64,000 bases of DNA from Romboutsia_C sp015668195. Lineage in GTDB: Bacteria; Bacillota; Clostridia; Peptostreptococcales; Peptostreptococcaceae. Shown here piece by piece: positions 9,212 through 18,665 of this stretch. The stretch spans positions 124,001 to 188,000 of the forward strand of contig NZ_JADPFC010000005.1 in the NCBI RefSeq assembly GCF_015668195.1, read 5' to 3'. Position 1 is the first letter of the stretch. Each line of letters starts with the position of its first letter. Both the position numbers and the translations under genes were made by a program. The notes below the pieces were generated by a model, which saw nothing but the letters and a program-made list of their open reading frames with translations, had not been told where the DNA came from and made no database searches.

Positions 9212-9255
9212 ATATATAACAAAAAGAAGTCCTAGGACTTCTTTTTGTTATATAT
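9212..9255. terminator. Bidirectional terminator (44-bp perfect palindrome)
   Basis: Perfect 22-bp arms centred on TCCTAGGA with A5 and T5 tracts. It lies between the convergent thiI and pflA genes. Confidence 0.88.
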
Positions 9256-9279
9256 AAATTATTTAAAAAATTTAAGGGC

Positions 9280-10014
9280 TTATTTATTAAATACCTCAAG
9301 ACCAAATTCTTTTAAGACTTGGCTAGCTTTTTTAATATCTTCTGGAGTAGCATCAGGAACACCTTTTAACTCATATTCAATTCCCATACTTTCCCATTTA
9401 TGAACACCTATTGTATGATATGGTAATAATTCAAGTCTATCTACATTGTTAAGAGTAGATACAAATTTACCTAATGCTTCTAAGTTTTCTCTATCATCTG
9501 TTATACCAGGAACTAAAACGTGTCTTATCCAAACAGGTATATTTCTTTCATCTAAGTGTTTAGCTAACTTTAATGTTTTTTGTATTGTTACACCTGTTAA
9601 GTCTTTAGCCTTATCATCTATCATATGTTTTAAGTCAAGTAAAACTAAATCAGTATTATCAAGTATTGGATCTATTTTATCTATATCTACAAATCCAGAA
9701 GTATCTAAACAAGTGTGTATACCATTTTTCTTAGCCTTAGCAAATAATTCTGCTACAAATTCTGGTTGAAGTGTAGCTTCACCACCTGAAACAGTTAAGC
9801 CACCGCCAGAGAATTTCATATAAGATGAGTACTTAAGTACTTCAGAGATTAGTTCGTCAGTTGTATATTCTTTTCCACCTTTTGCATCCCATGTATCTCT
9901 ATTGTGACAATACTTACATCTTAATGGGCATCCTTGCATAAATACTATAAATCTTATTCCTGGACCATCTACTGTACCAAATGTTTCTATTGAATGAACT
10001 CTTCCTTTTATCAT
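9280..10014 (-). CDS. pflA: Pyruvate formate-lyase activating enzyme
   Basis: A radical SAM enzyme that installs the glycyl radical on pyruvate formate-lyase. The cluster motif is GCPLRCKYC with C29, C33 and C36; SGGGLTVSGGEATLQ (the GGE motif) follows near residue 75. At 244 residues it has the standard length. I choose the ATG at 10014 because AGAGGTGG is well spaced from it; a GTG three codons earlier overlaps that site. It lies downstream of pflB on the same strand, with a terminator between them, so it is expressed by read-through or from a promoter in the 10015-10240 region. Confidence 0.95.
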   Translation of the reverse strand: MIKGRVHSIETFGTVDGPGIRFIVFMQGCPLRCKYCHNRDTWDAKGGKEYTTDELISEVLKYSSYMKFSGGGLTVSGGEATLQPEFVAELFAKAKKNGIHTCLDTSGFVDIDKIDPILDNTDLVLLDLKHMIDDKAKDLTGVTIQKTLKLAKHLDERNIPVWIRHVLVPGITDDRENLEALGKFVSTLNNVDRLELLPYHTIGVHKWESMGIEYELKGVPDATPEDIKKASQVLKEFGLEVFNK

Positions 10015-10340
10015 AATATCCACCTCTAAGTCGTTTTATAAATTGTGTTTCAAATATACTGTATACATAATATCATCTAAATATATTATAAATTATTATA
10101 TCTTTAAAGTCTATATTGTTTAAGTAATGTATAATTCCTTATATTTTAATTATACCCAGTAAGTGCCTATACAAACTATATATGTAAAAAAATTTTAGAT
10201 TATAATATTATTATATATAATTGATTTTAAAATAAATAAAAAAAGAGTGTAAGTTGATGAGACTTACACTCTGAAAAATTATATACTTTGATTTTTGATA
10301 ATTGTTAAACTATCTGATGTAAGATTATAGATGTTATAAA
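10015..10340. other. Intergenic region between pflB and pflA
   Basis: Holds the pflB terminator (10237-10272) and otherwise A/T-rich DNA. It may contain a minus-strand promoter for pflA, but I could not pick one with confidence. Confidence 0.5.
10237..10272 (-). terminator. Rho-independent terminator of pflB
   Basis: On the minus strand an 11-bp stem AGAGTGTAAGT/ACTTACACTCT with a 7-nt loop is followed by a T tract. Confidence 0.88.
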
Positions 10341-12572
10341 TTAAGCCATTTTTCCGTGGAATGTTCTGTTTATAACGTCTAATTGTTGCTCTCTAGTTAA
10401 CTTGATGAAGTTTACAGCGTATCCTGAAACTCTTATAGTTAATTGAGGATATTTTTCTGGATGTTCCATAGCATCTTCTAAAGTAGCTCTATCAAATACG
10501 TTAACGTTTAAGTGATGAGCTCCTTGAGAGAAGTATCCGTCCATCATTGAAGATAAGTTGTTTACTCTTTCGTTCATATCTTTTCCTAAAGCACCTGGTA
10601 CTATAGAGAAAGTATTAGATATACCATCTTGAGCATGCTCGTATGGTAATTTAGCAACTGAAGATAATGAAGCTAAAGCTCCGCTGTTATCTCTTCCGTG
10701 CATTGGGTTAGCTCCTGGAGCGAATGGCTCACCAGCTCTTCTTCCGTCAGGAGTGTTACCAGTCTTCTTACCGTAAACAACGTTTGAAGTTATTGTTAAT
10801 ATAGATTGAGTATGGTAAGAATCTCTGTAAGTTTTGTTCTTTCTTATTTTGTTCATGAAGTTTTCTACTAAGTCACAAGCTATTTGGTCAACTCTGTCAT
10901 CGTTGTTTCCGAATTTTGGATAATCTCCTTCTATTTCGAAGTCAACAGCTATACCAGCTTCGTTTCTTATAGTTTTAACTTTAGCATGTTTTATAGCAGA
11001 TAATGAGTCAGCGCAAACTGATAAACCAGCTATACCACAAGCCATAGTTCTGAATACATCTCTATCATGTAAAGCCATTTCTAATGCTTCATAAGAGTAC
11101 TTATCATGCATGTAGTGGATTATATTTAATGTATTTACGTATAAGTTAGCTAACCAATCAGTGAATGGCTCGAACTTAGCCATAACTTCATCGTAATCTA
11201 AGTATTCTGAAGTTATTGCTTCGAATTTAGGTCCAACTTGTGCTCCTGACTTCTCATCAACACCACCGTTTATAGCGTATAATAAAGTCTTAGCTAAGTT
11301 TACTCTAGCTCCGAAGAATTGCATTTGCTTACCTATTCTCATTGCAGATACACAACAAGCTATACCGTAGTCATCTCCCCAGTATGGTCTCATTAAATCA
11401 TCGTTCTCGTATTGAACAGAACTTGTATCTATTGAAACTTTTGAACAGAAGTCTTTGAATCCTTGAGGTAATCTAGTAGACCATAATACTGTTAAGTTTG
11501 GCTCTGGAGATGGTCCAAGAGTGTAAAGAGTATTTAACATTCTGAATGAGTTTTTAGTTACTAATGTTCTACCATCTATACCCATACCACCGATTGATTC
11601 AGTTACCCAAGTTGGGTCTCCTGAGAATAAATCATTGTATTCTGGAGTTCTTAAGAATTTAACCATTCTTAACTTCATAACGAAGTGGTCCATTATTTCT
11701 TGAACTTCTTCTTCAGTTATAGTTCCGTTAGCTAAATCTCTTTCGAAGTATATATCTAAGAAAGTAGAAGTTCTACCTAATGACATTGCAGCTCCGTTTT
11801 GATCTTTTATAGCTCCTAAGTATCCGAAGTATAACCATTGAACAGCTTCTCTTGAGTTAGTAGCTGGCTTAGATATATCGAATCCGTAAGATAAAGCCAT
11901 TCTCTTTAATGCTTCTAAAGCTCTTATTTGATCAGATATTTCTTCTCTAGCTCTTATAACTTCTTCGTCTATGCATCTTACTTCGTATTCAGCTTTTTGA
12001 GCTAATTTATCTTCTATTAATCTATCAACACCGTATAAAGCAACTCTTCTGTAGTCACCTATTATTCTTCCTCTTCCGTAAGCATCTGGTAAACCAGTTA
12101 TTATACCAGATCTTCTAGCAGCTCTCATTTCAGGAGTGTAAGCATCGAATACCCCTTGGTTATGAGTTTTTCTGTACTTAGTGAATATTTCGCTTATTTC
12201 AGGATCACATTCGAATCCGTAAGCTTCACAAGAAGTTTCAACCATTCTTATACCACCGAAAGGCATAACAGCTCTTTTTAATGGTGCATCAGTTTGGAAA
12301 CCAACTATTGTTTCTAATTCTTTATCTAAGTATCCTGGTGCATAAGCATCTATCATAGATACTGTTTTAGTATCAACATCTAAAGTTCCGCCATTTTCTC
12401 TTTCTTTTTTGAAAAGATCCATAGCTTCTTCCCATAATTTTTTAGTGTTTTCAGTAGCTCCAGCTAAGAAAGAATCATTTCCTTCATATGGAGTGTAGTT
12501 TTCTTGGATGAACCCTCTAACGTCTATTTCTTTAGTCCATCTACCTTCTTTAAATCCTTGCCATGCATTCAT
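10341..12572 (-). CDS. pflB: Formate C-acetyltransferase (pyruvate formate-lyase)
   Basis: Converts pyruvate and CoA to acetyl-CoA and formate in anaerobic fermentation. The 743 residues cover the full family length. The catalytic cysteine pair is in GIACCVSAM near residue 405, and the glycyl-radical loop RVSGYAV has its glycine at about 717, near the C-terminus. The gene uses many preferred codons, as expected for an abundant protein. AAGGAGG precedes the ATG. pflA lies downstream. The family also holds other glycyl radical enzymes, but the adjacent Cys-Cys pair and the neighbouring activase point to true pyruvate formate-lyase. Confidence 0.96.
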   Translation of the reverse strand: MNAWQGFKEGRWTKEIDVRGFIQENYTPYEGNDSFLAGATENTKKLWEEAMDLFKKERENGGTLDVDTKTVSMIDAYAPGYLDKELETIVGFQTDAPLKRAVMPFGGIRMVETSCEAYGFECDPEISEIFTKYRKTHNQGVFDAYTPEMRAARRSGIITGLPDAYGRGRIIGDYRRVALYGVDRLIEDKLAQKAEYEVRCIDEEVIRAREEISDQIRALEALKRMALSYGFDISKPATNSREAVQWLYFGYLGAIKDQNGAAMSLGRTSTFLDIYFERDLANGTITEEEVQEIMDHFVMKLRMVKFLRTPEYNDLFSGDPTWVTESIGGMGIDGRTLVTKNSFRMLNTLYTLGPSPEPNLTVLWSTRLPQGFKDFCSKVSIDTSSVQYENDDLMRPYWGDDYGIACCVSAMRIGKQMQFFGARVNLAKTLLYAINGGVDEKSGAQVGPKFEAITSEYLDYDEVMAKFEPFTDWLANLYVNTLNIIHYMHDKYSYEALEMALHDRDVFRTMACGIAGLSVCADSLSAIKHAKVKTIRNEAGIAVDFEIEGDYPKFGNNDDRVDQIACDLVENFMNKIRKNKTYRDSYHTQSILTITSNVVYGKKTGNTPDGRRAGEPFAPGANPMHGRDNSGALASLSSVAKLPYEHAQDGISNTFSIVPGALGKDMNERVNNLSSMMDGYFSQGAHHLNVNVFDRATLEDAMEHPEKYPQLTIRVSGYAVNFIKLTREQQLDVINRTFHGKMA

Positions 12573-12914
12573 GTGAATAGCCTCCTTGTTAGGGTTTAAA
12601 ATTTATAAAATTATTTATTATTATTTAAATTTAAATATTTAATATTATTATTTAAATTCAAATATTTAAAAAATTTATATTATTAATCTAGCTAGATAAT
12701 TTTTAGACAATATAATAATAACATATAAAAGGTATTTTGTATACAACCTTTCTCATAAATATTGTCGATAATTTTTATGTTTAATCTGAATTTGTTTTCC
12801 CTATAATCATATAATACCCAAGCATTTTTATGCTAAAACAAAAAAATTTAAAAATAAAAAAATAGTATATATGTCCAAATAATGAATATCTATCTTATAT
12901 AGGGGAGGGATATT
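12573..12914. other. Divergent intergenic region of pflB and the antiporter gene
   Basis: About 340 bp, very A/T-rich, with a 22-bp tandem repeat described separately. It must hold the pflB promoter on the minus strand and probably the antiporter promoter. A perfect Rex operator (TTGTTAA-N4-TTAACAA) is not present. Confidence 0.5.
12621..12669. repeat. Tandem 22-bp direct repeat in the pflB leader
   Basis: Two 22-bp copies, starting at 12621 and 12648, differ at one base and have a period of 27 bp. Each contains ATTTAAAT-type palindromes. The place, 50-100 bp upstream of pflB, would suit an operator or a leader structure. Confidence 0.6.
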
Positions 12915-13874
12915 ATGTTATTTATTATTATACTATTTATTTTAGGCTTCATACTAATAACAAAAGGAGCAGATATATTTATAAACTATACAGTAATAAT
13001 AGGAAAGAAGACTAATATATCAGAGTTAGTGCTTGGTGCTACGATAGTAAGTTTTGCAACAACTCTTCCAGAGTTAACAGTGTCAACAGTAGCATCATTG
13101 CAAGGACATACAACAATGAGCTTAGGTAATGCAATAGGTTCTATTATTTGTAATACAGGATTAGTACTAGGGTTAGTAGCATTTATAAGCCCATTTAAAG
13201 TAGATAAAAATATGTTTTTTTCAAAATCGATAATTCTCTTAATATCAGTATTTTTAACAGTGCTACTTAGTATAGATGGAAATATTAATAGAATAGATGC
13301 ATTACTACTTCTTTTGATGCTTTTAGTATATATGTATACAAATTATAAAAGTGTAGAAAAAGATAGTAAAACGGGCTTAAGTAAAAATTATAATAGAGGA
13401 AGCATAAATATAAAGGAAACATTGAAAATAGGTGTGTTTTTTATACTTGGATTAGTAATGATGGTTTTAGGTTCAAAATTATTAGTAGATAATGGGATAA
13501 AAATAGCAGAGATTATAGGTATACCACAAGGAATTATAAGCCTTACAGTTATAGCACTAGGTACGTCACTACCTGAATTAGTGTCATCAATAACTGCTAT
13601 AAGGAAAAAGCATCATGCTATATCAGTAGGAAATGTATTAGGTGCTAATATATTAAATATAGTATCTGTAATAGGTATATCAGCAATACCAAATGACATA
13701 CCAATTTTAGCACAAACAGCAAAAATAGATTTTCCTTTTATGATAGCTTTACTTTTGATTTTAATAATACCAACTATTAAAAAAGATAAATTACATAGAT
13801 GGCAAGGAATGCTAATGCTTATAACATATCTTTTATATATGGCTACATTATATTATATATATATTGTTGCTTAA
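12915..13874 (+). CDS. Calcium/sodium antiporter, CaCA family (YrbG-like)
   Basis: A 319-residue inner-membrane protein with about ten hydrophobic helices arranged as two inverted halves. Each half has the alpha-repeat signature: SFATTLPELTVSTVAS..GNAIGS near residues 45-80, and ALGTSLPELVSSI..GNVLGAN near 215-245. These hold the conserved acidic residues that bind the cation. The centre (about 145-170) is a charged cytoplasmic loop. GGGGAGGG precedes the ATG. It stands alone, between the divergent pflB and a helicase gene with its own promoter. The exact ion is inferred from the family. Confidence 0.9.
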   Translation: MLFIIILFILGFILITKGADIFINYTVIIGKKTNISELVLGATIVSFATTLPELTVSTVASLQGHTTMSLGNAIGSIICNTGLVLGLVAFISPFKVDKNMFFSKSIILLISVFLTVLLSIDGNINRIDALLLLLMLLVYMYTNYKSVEKDSKTGLSKNYNRGSINIKETLKIGVFFILGLVMMVLGSKLLVDNGIKIAEIIGIPQGIISLTVIALGTSLPELVSSITAIRKKHHAISVGNVLGANILNIVSVIGISAIPNDIPILAQTAKIDFPFMIALLLILIIPTIKKDKLHRWQGMLMLITYLLYMATLYYIYIVA

Positions 13875-13934
13875 CGGTAGAAAACAAGTTGTATTATCTT
13901 GAATATTATAGATGAGTAAGGGATAAAATATTAA

Positions 13935-13963
13935 TTGCATATTATTCGAATTAAATATATAAT
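13935..13963 (+). promoter_or_regulatory. Sigma-A-type promoter of the DEAD-box helicase gene
   Basis: TTGCAT (13935-13940), a 17-bp spacer, and TATAAT (13958-13963), 41 bp before the start codon. Confidence 0.65.
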
Positions 13964-14004
13964 AGATAAGTTAATATAATTAGATAACGGAAAGGAAATA
14001 ATAT

Positions 14005-15624
14005 ATGAACACAATAAAATTTGAAGACTTACCAATAAGTGATGATATAAAAAGAGCTATATCGGACATGGGGTTTGAAGAACCATCTCCAATACAAGCT
14101 CAATCTATACCTGTTGTATTATCAGGTAAAGATGTTATAGGTCAAGCACAAACAGGTACGGGAAAAACAGCAGCATTCAGTATACCAATACTAGAAACTA
14201 TAAATCCAGAGGATAAAAGTTTACAAGCGGTGGTACTTTGTCCTACTAGAGAACTTGCAATACAAGTTTCTAAAGAAATAAGAAAAATATCTAAATACAT
14301 GCACGGAATAAAAACTTTACCTATATATGGTGGGCAACCAATAGATAGACAAATAAAGTCTTTAAAAGGGGGAGTTCAAATAGTAATAGGAACTCCAGGT
14401 CGTGTTATAGACCATATAAACCGTAAAACATTAAAAATGGATAATGTTAAGATGGTTGTATTAGATGAAGCGGATGAAATGTTAGATATGGGGTTCAGAG
14501 AAGATATAGAAACTATAATAAGTAGAACTCCAGAAGATAGACAAACAGTATTCTTCTCAGCTACTATGCCAAAAGGGATATTAGAGTTAACAAAGGCATA
14601 CCAAAAAAATCCAGAGCACATAAAGGTTGTTAGAAAAGAACTTACAGTGCCTAATATAAAGCAATACTATATAGAAACTAGATCTGCAAATAAATTAGAA
14701 GTATTATGTAGATTAATAGATGTTTACAATCCAAAATTATCAGTAGTATTCTGTAACACTAAGAGAGGTTCAGATGAATTAGTTAGTGAATTACAGGCTA
14801 GAGGATATTTTGCAGATGCATTACACGGGGATTTAAAACAAACTCAAAGAGATATAGTTATGGATAAGTTTAGAGGGGGAACTATAGACATATTAGTAGC
14901 AACAGATGTTGCAGCTAGAGGAATAGACGTTGATGATGTTGAAGCGGTATTTAACTATGATCTTCCTCAAGATGAAGAATACTATGTTCATAGAATAGGT
15001 AGAACAGGTAGAGCTGGTAGAGAAGGTATATCTTTCAGTTTTGTATTTGGAAAAGAAATGAGAAAGATGAAAGATATAGAAAGATATACTAAGACTAAGT
15101 TAATTAAGCATGGTATACCTTCAATAGCTGATGTTGAAGAAAAGAAAGTAAGTGCATTCTTCAAAGAAGTTAAAGCAACTATGGAACAAGGGCAATTAAC
15201 TAAGCAAATGCAATGGCTAGAAACATTCTGTCAAGAAGAAGATTACTCTACAGTTGATGTAGCTGCAGCACTTTTAAAATTAGCTTTAGGTGAAGAACTT
15301 AAAGAAGAAATAGTAGAAGAAAAGCCAAGACAACGTAGAGAAGCTCGTTCTAAAGGTGGATCTACTGGAGCTAAAGAAGGTATGGCTAGACTATTCATAA
15401 ATGTAGGTAGAAACCAAAGAGTTCAAGCTAAAGATATATTAGGTGCAATAGCTGGAGAGGTTGGAATACCAGGAAAACTTATAGGAACTATAGATATATA
15501 TGATAAATATACTTTTGTTGAAGTACCTAAGCAAAATGCTAAAAAGGTATTAGAAAAGATGAAAGATATAAAAATAAAAGGTAACAAAATAAACATAGAA
15601 AAAGCAAATAATAAAAGAAGATAG
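14005..15624 (+). CDS. DEAD-box ATP-dependent RNA helicase with DbpA-type RNA-binding domain
   Basis: A 539-residue RNA helicase. It shows the Q motif (GFEEPSPIQAQSIP), Walker A AQTGTGKT near residue 50, PTRELA, VLDEADEMLDMGF near 152, SAT near 183, and HRIGRTGRAG near 330. The C-terminal 75 residues (GMARLFINVGRNQRVQAKDI onward) match the DbpA/CsdA RNA-binding fold. A basic linker (RQRREARSKGG) precedes it. Likely roles are ribosome assembly and RNA decay at low temperature, as for CshA/DeaD. It has a clear promoter and its own terminator, so it is a single-gene unit. Confidence 0.94.
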   Translation: MNTIKFEDLPISDDIKRAISDMGFEEPSPIQAQSIPVVLSGKDVIGQAQTGTGKTAAFSIPILETINPEDKSLQAVVLCPTRELAIQVSKEIRKISKYMHGIKTLPIYGGQPIDRQIKSLKGGVQIVIGTPGRVIDHINRKTLKMDNVKMVVLDEADEMLDMGFREDIETIISRTPEDRQTVFFSATMPKGILELTKAYQKNPEHIKVVRKELTVPNIKQYYIETRSANKLEVLCRLIDVYNPKLSVVFCNTKRGSDELVSELQARGYFADALHGDLKQTQRDIVMDKFRGGTIDILVATDVAARGIDVDDVEAVFNYDLPQDEEYYVHRIGRTGRAGREGISFSFVFGKEMRKMKDIERYTKTKLIKHGIPSIADVEEKKVSAFFKEVKATMEQGQLTKQMQWLETFCQEEDYSTVDVAAALLKLALGEELKEEIVEEKPRQRREARSKGGSTGAKEGMARLFINVGRNQRVQAKDILGAIAGEVGIPGKLIGTIDIYDKYTFVEVPKQNAKKVLEKMKDIKIKGNKINIEKANNKRR

Positions 15625-15626
15625 AT

Positions 15627-15657
15627 AAAAAAGCATAGCAAAAGCTATGCTTTTTTT
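15627..15657 (+). terminator. Rho-independent terminator
   Basis: Stem AAAAAAGCATAGC/GCTATGCTTTTTT with an AAAA loop and T7, just after the helicase gene. Confidence 0.9.
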
Positions 15658-15850
15658 ATATGTAAAAATTTTTTATTGATATATTGCTTTTATATAAATA
15701 TAAATAGATTAATAGAAAAAAATGTATATTTATATAAAATATGTAAATAATAAATATGTGGATTGCCAACATTTAACATCATCATTAATCATAGAATTTA
15801 TATCTAATGTTGATTAAGACATAATAAAACAAAAGTAGTTAAATTTTGTT

Positions 15851-15880
15851 GAAGGATAAAAAGTAAATATAATAGAATTG
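15851..15880 (+). promoter_or_regulatory. Sigma-H promoter of the spoIIA-sigF operon
   Basis: GAAGGATAA (15851-15859), a 12-bp spacer, and ATAGAATTG (15872-15880) match the sigma-H consensus RNAGGAWWW-N11/12-RNNGAATWW at all but one position. It lies about 40 bp before spoIIAA, an operon known to be sigma-H dependent in Bacillus and Clostridioides. Confidence 0.8.
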
Positions 15881-15919
15881 ATTAAGAGTTAATATACTCA
15901 ATAATCAGGGGGGATACAA

Positions 15920-16252
15920 ATGATAAATTACTACTTAGAACAAAAAACTCTAACAATAGAGTTTCTATTTACAGAACTAGACCACCATATAACAAATGAG
16001 GTTAGAGATGAAATAGATAATATATTACTATCTAAGCCTATAAAAAATATAATATTTGATTTTAGAAATATTAAATTTATGGATTCATCAGGTATAGGTG
16101 TAATTATAGGTAGATACAAAAAAATTTCAGCTGAAGGTGGAAAGGTATCTATAATAAATGCAAATGAAAGAGTTGAGAAAGTATTTAATTTATCTGGAAT
16201 GAATAAAATTATAGACATAAACAATACAGATGAAGTAGTAAGTTCTATATAA
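15920..16252 (+). CDS. spoIIAA: Anti-sigma F factor antagonist SpoIIAA
   Basis: A 110-residue STAS-domain protein. It frees sigma-F in the forespore by binding SpoIIAB when unphosphorylated. The phosphorylated serine lies in KFMDSSGIGVIIGRYK (near residue 57), the hallmark of the family. The ribosome binding site is a run of G (AGGGGGGA) before the ATG. It is the first gene of an operon with spoIIAB (13-bp gap) and sigF, preceded by a sigma-H promoter. Confidence 0.96.
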   Translation: MINYYLEQKTLTIEFLFTELDHHITNEVRDEIDNILLSKPIKNIIFDFRNIKFMDSSGIGVIIGRYKKISAEGGKVSIINANERVEKVFNLSGMNKIIDINNTDEVVSSI

Positions 16253-16265
16253 GGGGGAATACAAA

Positions 16266-16694
16266 ATGAAGAACATTATGGAAGTTAAATTTTCTGCTAA
16301 ATCTGAAAATGAAAGTTTTGCTAGAGTTATAGTAGCTTCATTTGCTGCAAAATTAGATCCAACTATAGATGAGCTAGCAGATATAAAAACAGCAGTATCA
16401 GAAGCTGTAACTAATTCAATAATTCATGGATATGATGAAAATGAAGAAGAATTTGTATATTTAAGATGTGAAATAGAAGGAAATACTATAAAAATAGTAG
16501 TAGAAGATAGAGGTAATGGTATAGAAGATGTTCAAATGGCTATGCAACCACTTTACACATCAAAGCCAGAGCTTGAAAGATCAGGGATGGGATTTACTGT
16601 AATGGAGAGCTTTATGGATGATGTATGGGTAAGTTCAATAAAGGGTGAAGGGACTAAAATTGTAATGACTAAAAAAATAAACTTACCACAATAA
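16266..16694 (+). CDS. spoIIAB: Anti-sigma F factor SpoIIAB
   Basis: A 142-residue GHKL-type kinase that holds sigma-F inactive and phosphorylates SpoIIAA. The N box is in AVSEAVTNSIIHGY (near residue 45), the G1 motif is VEDRGNGIEDV (near 80), and G2 is RSGMGFTVM (near 105). Start and length fit the family. It is the second gene of the spoIIA operon. Confidence 0.96.
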   Translation: MKNIMEVKFSAKSENESFARVIVASFAAKLDPTIDELADIKTAVSEAVTNSIIHGYDENEEEFVYLRCEIEGNTIKIVVEDRGNGIEDVQMAMQPLYTSKPELERSGMGFTVMESFMDDVWVSSIKGEGTKIVMTKKINLPQ

Positions 16695-16719
16695 AGTCCA
16701 AAAGAATAGAGGTTTTATT

Positions 16720-17484
16720 ATGGGGATAACTGCAATAAAAGAAGAAAAAAGAGTACTGCTTAGTCATGAAGAAACATTAAAATTAATAGATAAAGCACAA
16801 AATGGAGATGAAGAAGCTAAGGAAATACTAATAACTAGCAATCTAGGATTAGTTAGAAGTGTTGTAACTAAATTTTTAAATATAGGTTATGATAGAGATG
16901 ATTTATTTCAATTAGGGTCAATAGGTTTAATAAAAGCTATATATAAGTTTGATCCTAAGTTTAATGTAAAATTTTCTACATATGCTGTACCAATGATATT
17001 AGGAGAAATAAAAAGATATCTAAGAGATGACGGAATGGTAAAAGTATCTAGGTCTTTAAAGCAAATAGCTATAAAAGCTAAGACACAAAGTGAAATACTT
17101 AGCAAAAAACTAGGAAGAGAACCAAGTATAGAAGAAATAGCTAATGTATTAGACGTAGAAAAAGAAGACTTAGTTATGGCAATGGAATCTAATTTTTCTG
17201 TAGAATATTTACATGGTGTTATACATGAAGAAGAAGGGAATCCAATTTGCTTAATAGATAAGATTAGCTTAAAGGGAGAGTGTGAAGAAGAGAAAGTAAT
17301 AGATAATCTTCTTTTAAAAGAAGTTTTAGGCAAGTTAGAAAAAAGAGAAAGACAGATAATAATGCTTAGATACTTTGAGGATAAAACCCAAAGTGAAATA
17401 GGAGATATGCTAAATATATCTCAAGTACAAGTTTCTAGAATAGAGAAAAAAGTATTAGCTAAATTAAAATCATATATTAGTTAA
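16720..17484 (+). CDS. sigF: RNA polymerase sporulation sigma factor SigF
   Basis: The first forespore-specific sigma factor, 254 residues. Region 2 includes RDDLFQLGSIGLIKAIYKFD and FSTYAVPMILGEIKRYLRDDG (about residues 60-110); region 3 includes LGREPSIEEIANVL; region 4 carries the helix-turn-helix KTQSEIGDMLNISQVQVSRIEKKVL near the C-terminus. Co-transcription with its anti-sigma and anti-anti-sigma genes is conserved. A strong terminator follows, then the spoVA genes. A related factor (SigG) is excluded by the operon context. Confidence 0.96.
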   Translation: MGITAIKEEKRVLLSHEETLKLIDKAQNGDEEAKEILITSNLGLVRSVVTKFLNIGYDRDDLFQLGSIGLIKAIYKFDPKFNVKFSTYAVPMILGEIKRYLRDDGMVKVSRSLKQIAIKAKTQSEILSKKLGREPSIEEIANVLDVEKEDLVMAMESNFSVEYLHGVIHEEEGNPICLIDKISLKGECEEEKVIDNLLLKEVLGKLEKRERQIIMLRYFEDKTQSEIGDMLNISQVQVSRIEKKVLAKLKSYIS

Positions 17485-17486
17485 TA

Positions 17487-17522
17487 GAAAACCACTAGAC
17501 AAATGTTTGTTTAGTGGTTTTC
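17487..17522 (+). terminator. Rho-independent terminator after sigF
   Basis: An 11-bp stem GAAAACCACTA/TAGTGGTTTTC with a second small stem (ACAAA/TTTGT) in the loop. It separates the spoIIA operon from spoVA. Confidence 0.85.
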
Positions 17523-17649
17523 TTATTTTAAATAAATTATAGATAAAAACAATCTAGGTTTAAATTTATATAAATGTTATTTAAGTTTTAATATATTAGA
17601 ATATTTTATTAGCTTAAACAAATAATAAAGTAAGAAGGAGGTATTATAT

Positions 17650-18237
17650 ATGGATGATATTTACTTAATACCTAAGAGTATAAAACCTTTTAACATATCA
17701 AAAAAAGAGATTTATTTAGGTGAAATATATACTATCTATCCAGAGGCATATGAAGCTAAAATAAAAGATATACGCTTAAGAAGCTATGATAATAATACAT
17801 CTAAATATGATGTAATACATTTAGGTGAAGTTATAGAAGAAGTAAATAATAGGTTTCCAAAATTAAGGTTAAATTTTTTAAAACCTGAAGATATAATAAT
17901 CTTCTTTGATAGCTACAAAAAAGATAGAACTAAATACATAAGAGTTTTTATAGTAGTAGTAGTAGTACTTATGGGTTCTATAATGGGAATAATGAACTTT
18001 CATGCAGACGTAAATATGGCTCATTCGCAATTTATGATGGTAAATGCAATCACTAAAGATGCAAAGTCTTATATGTCATATTTTCAAATACCATACTCAA
18101 TTGGTATAGGAATTGGTGTAGCATTATTTTTTAATAAATTCATACCAAATTACTCTAGAGGTGAGCCTAGTCCTTTAGATTTAAAGATGGTTTCATTAAA
18201 TAAAGAAATAGAAAATCAACTAAGAAAAAAACAGTGA
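17650..18237 (+). CDS. spoVAA: Stage V sporulation protein AA
   Basis: A 195-residue protein with an N-terminal soluble part (to about 95) and two membrane helices (about 98-118 and 155-172). The N-terminal beta-rich fold, the membrane pair and the position as first gene before spoVAB match SpoVAA. In Bacillus the SpoVA proteins form the channel that moves dipicolinic acid into the forespore and out at germination. AGAAGGAGG precedes the ATG. A weak sigma-G-like pattern (GAATA at 17599 and an AT-rich -10 about 15 bp on) lies upstream. spoVAB starts at its stop codon. Confidence 0.82.
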   Translation: MDDIYLIPKSIKPFNISKKEIYLGEIYTIYPEAYEAKIKDIRLRSYDNNTSKYDVIHLGEVIEEVNNRFPKLRLNFLKPEDIIIFFDSYKKDRTKYIRVFIVVVVVLMGSIMGIMNFHADVNMAHSQFMMVNAITKDAKSYMSYFQIPYSIGIGIGVALFFNKFIPNYSRGEPSPLDLKMVSLNKEIENQLRKKQ

Positions 18238-18245
18238 GGTATTTT

Positions 18246-18662
18246 GTGAAATTATTTTTAATAATATTTGGAATATCATCAGGAGTAATTGTTGGATCAG
18301 GTGTAGTTTCTTTACTGATACTTGTAGGTATAATACCTAGATTGGCACAAATAAGTAAGACAAAAGAATTTATAGGAGCATACGAAAGCTTACTGGTTAT
18401 AGGAACTTTATTTGGAAGTTTAATTTCAATTCAAGGTATGAATATACGCATAGGTAAAGTAGGTGCTTTAGTAGCAGGGCTTGCTTATGGAGTATTCGTA
18501 GGTTTTTTAAGCTCAGGCCTAACAGAGATATTAGATTATATACCTGTAGTTGCAAGGAGATTAAAAATACCTGCTTTGTATTTAAAATATATAATTATAG
18601 CAATGCTTTTGGGAAAAGTAATTGGATCTTTAATAGGATGGTCTATAATTCAAGGAGGTTAA
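18246..18662 (+). CDS. spoVAB: Stage V sporulation protein AB
   Basis: About 138 residues, almost entirely hydrophobic, with four predicted helices. The segment GSGVVSLLILVGIIPRL and the later PVVARRLKIP fit the SpoVAB family, and its place between spoVAA and spoVAC confirms the call. I choose GTG 18246 because GAGG at 18236 is correctly spaced from it; a GTG at 18234 overlaps the spoVAA stop codon and lacks a ribosome binding site. Co-translation with spoVAA is likely. Confidence 0.8.
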   Translation: MKLFLIIFGISSGVIVGSGVVSLLILVGIIPRLAQISKTKEFIGAYESLLVIGTLFGSLISIQGMNIRIGKVGALVAGLAYGVFVGFLSSGLTEILDYIPVVARRLKIPALYLKYIIIAMLLGKVIGSLIGWSIIQGG

Positions 18663-18665
18663 TTT

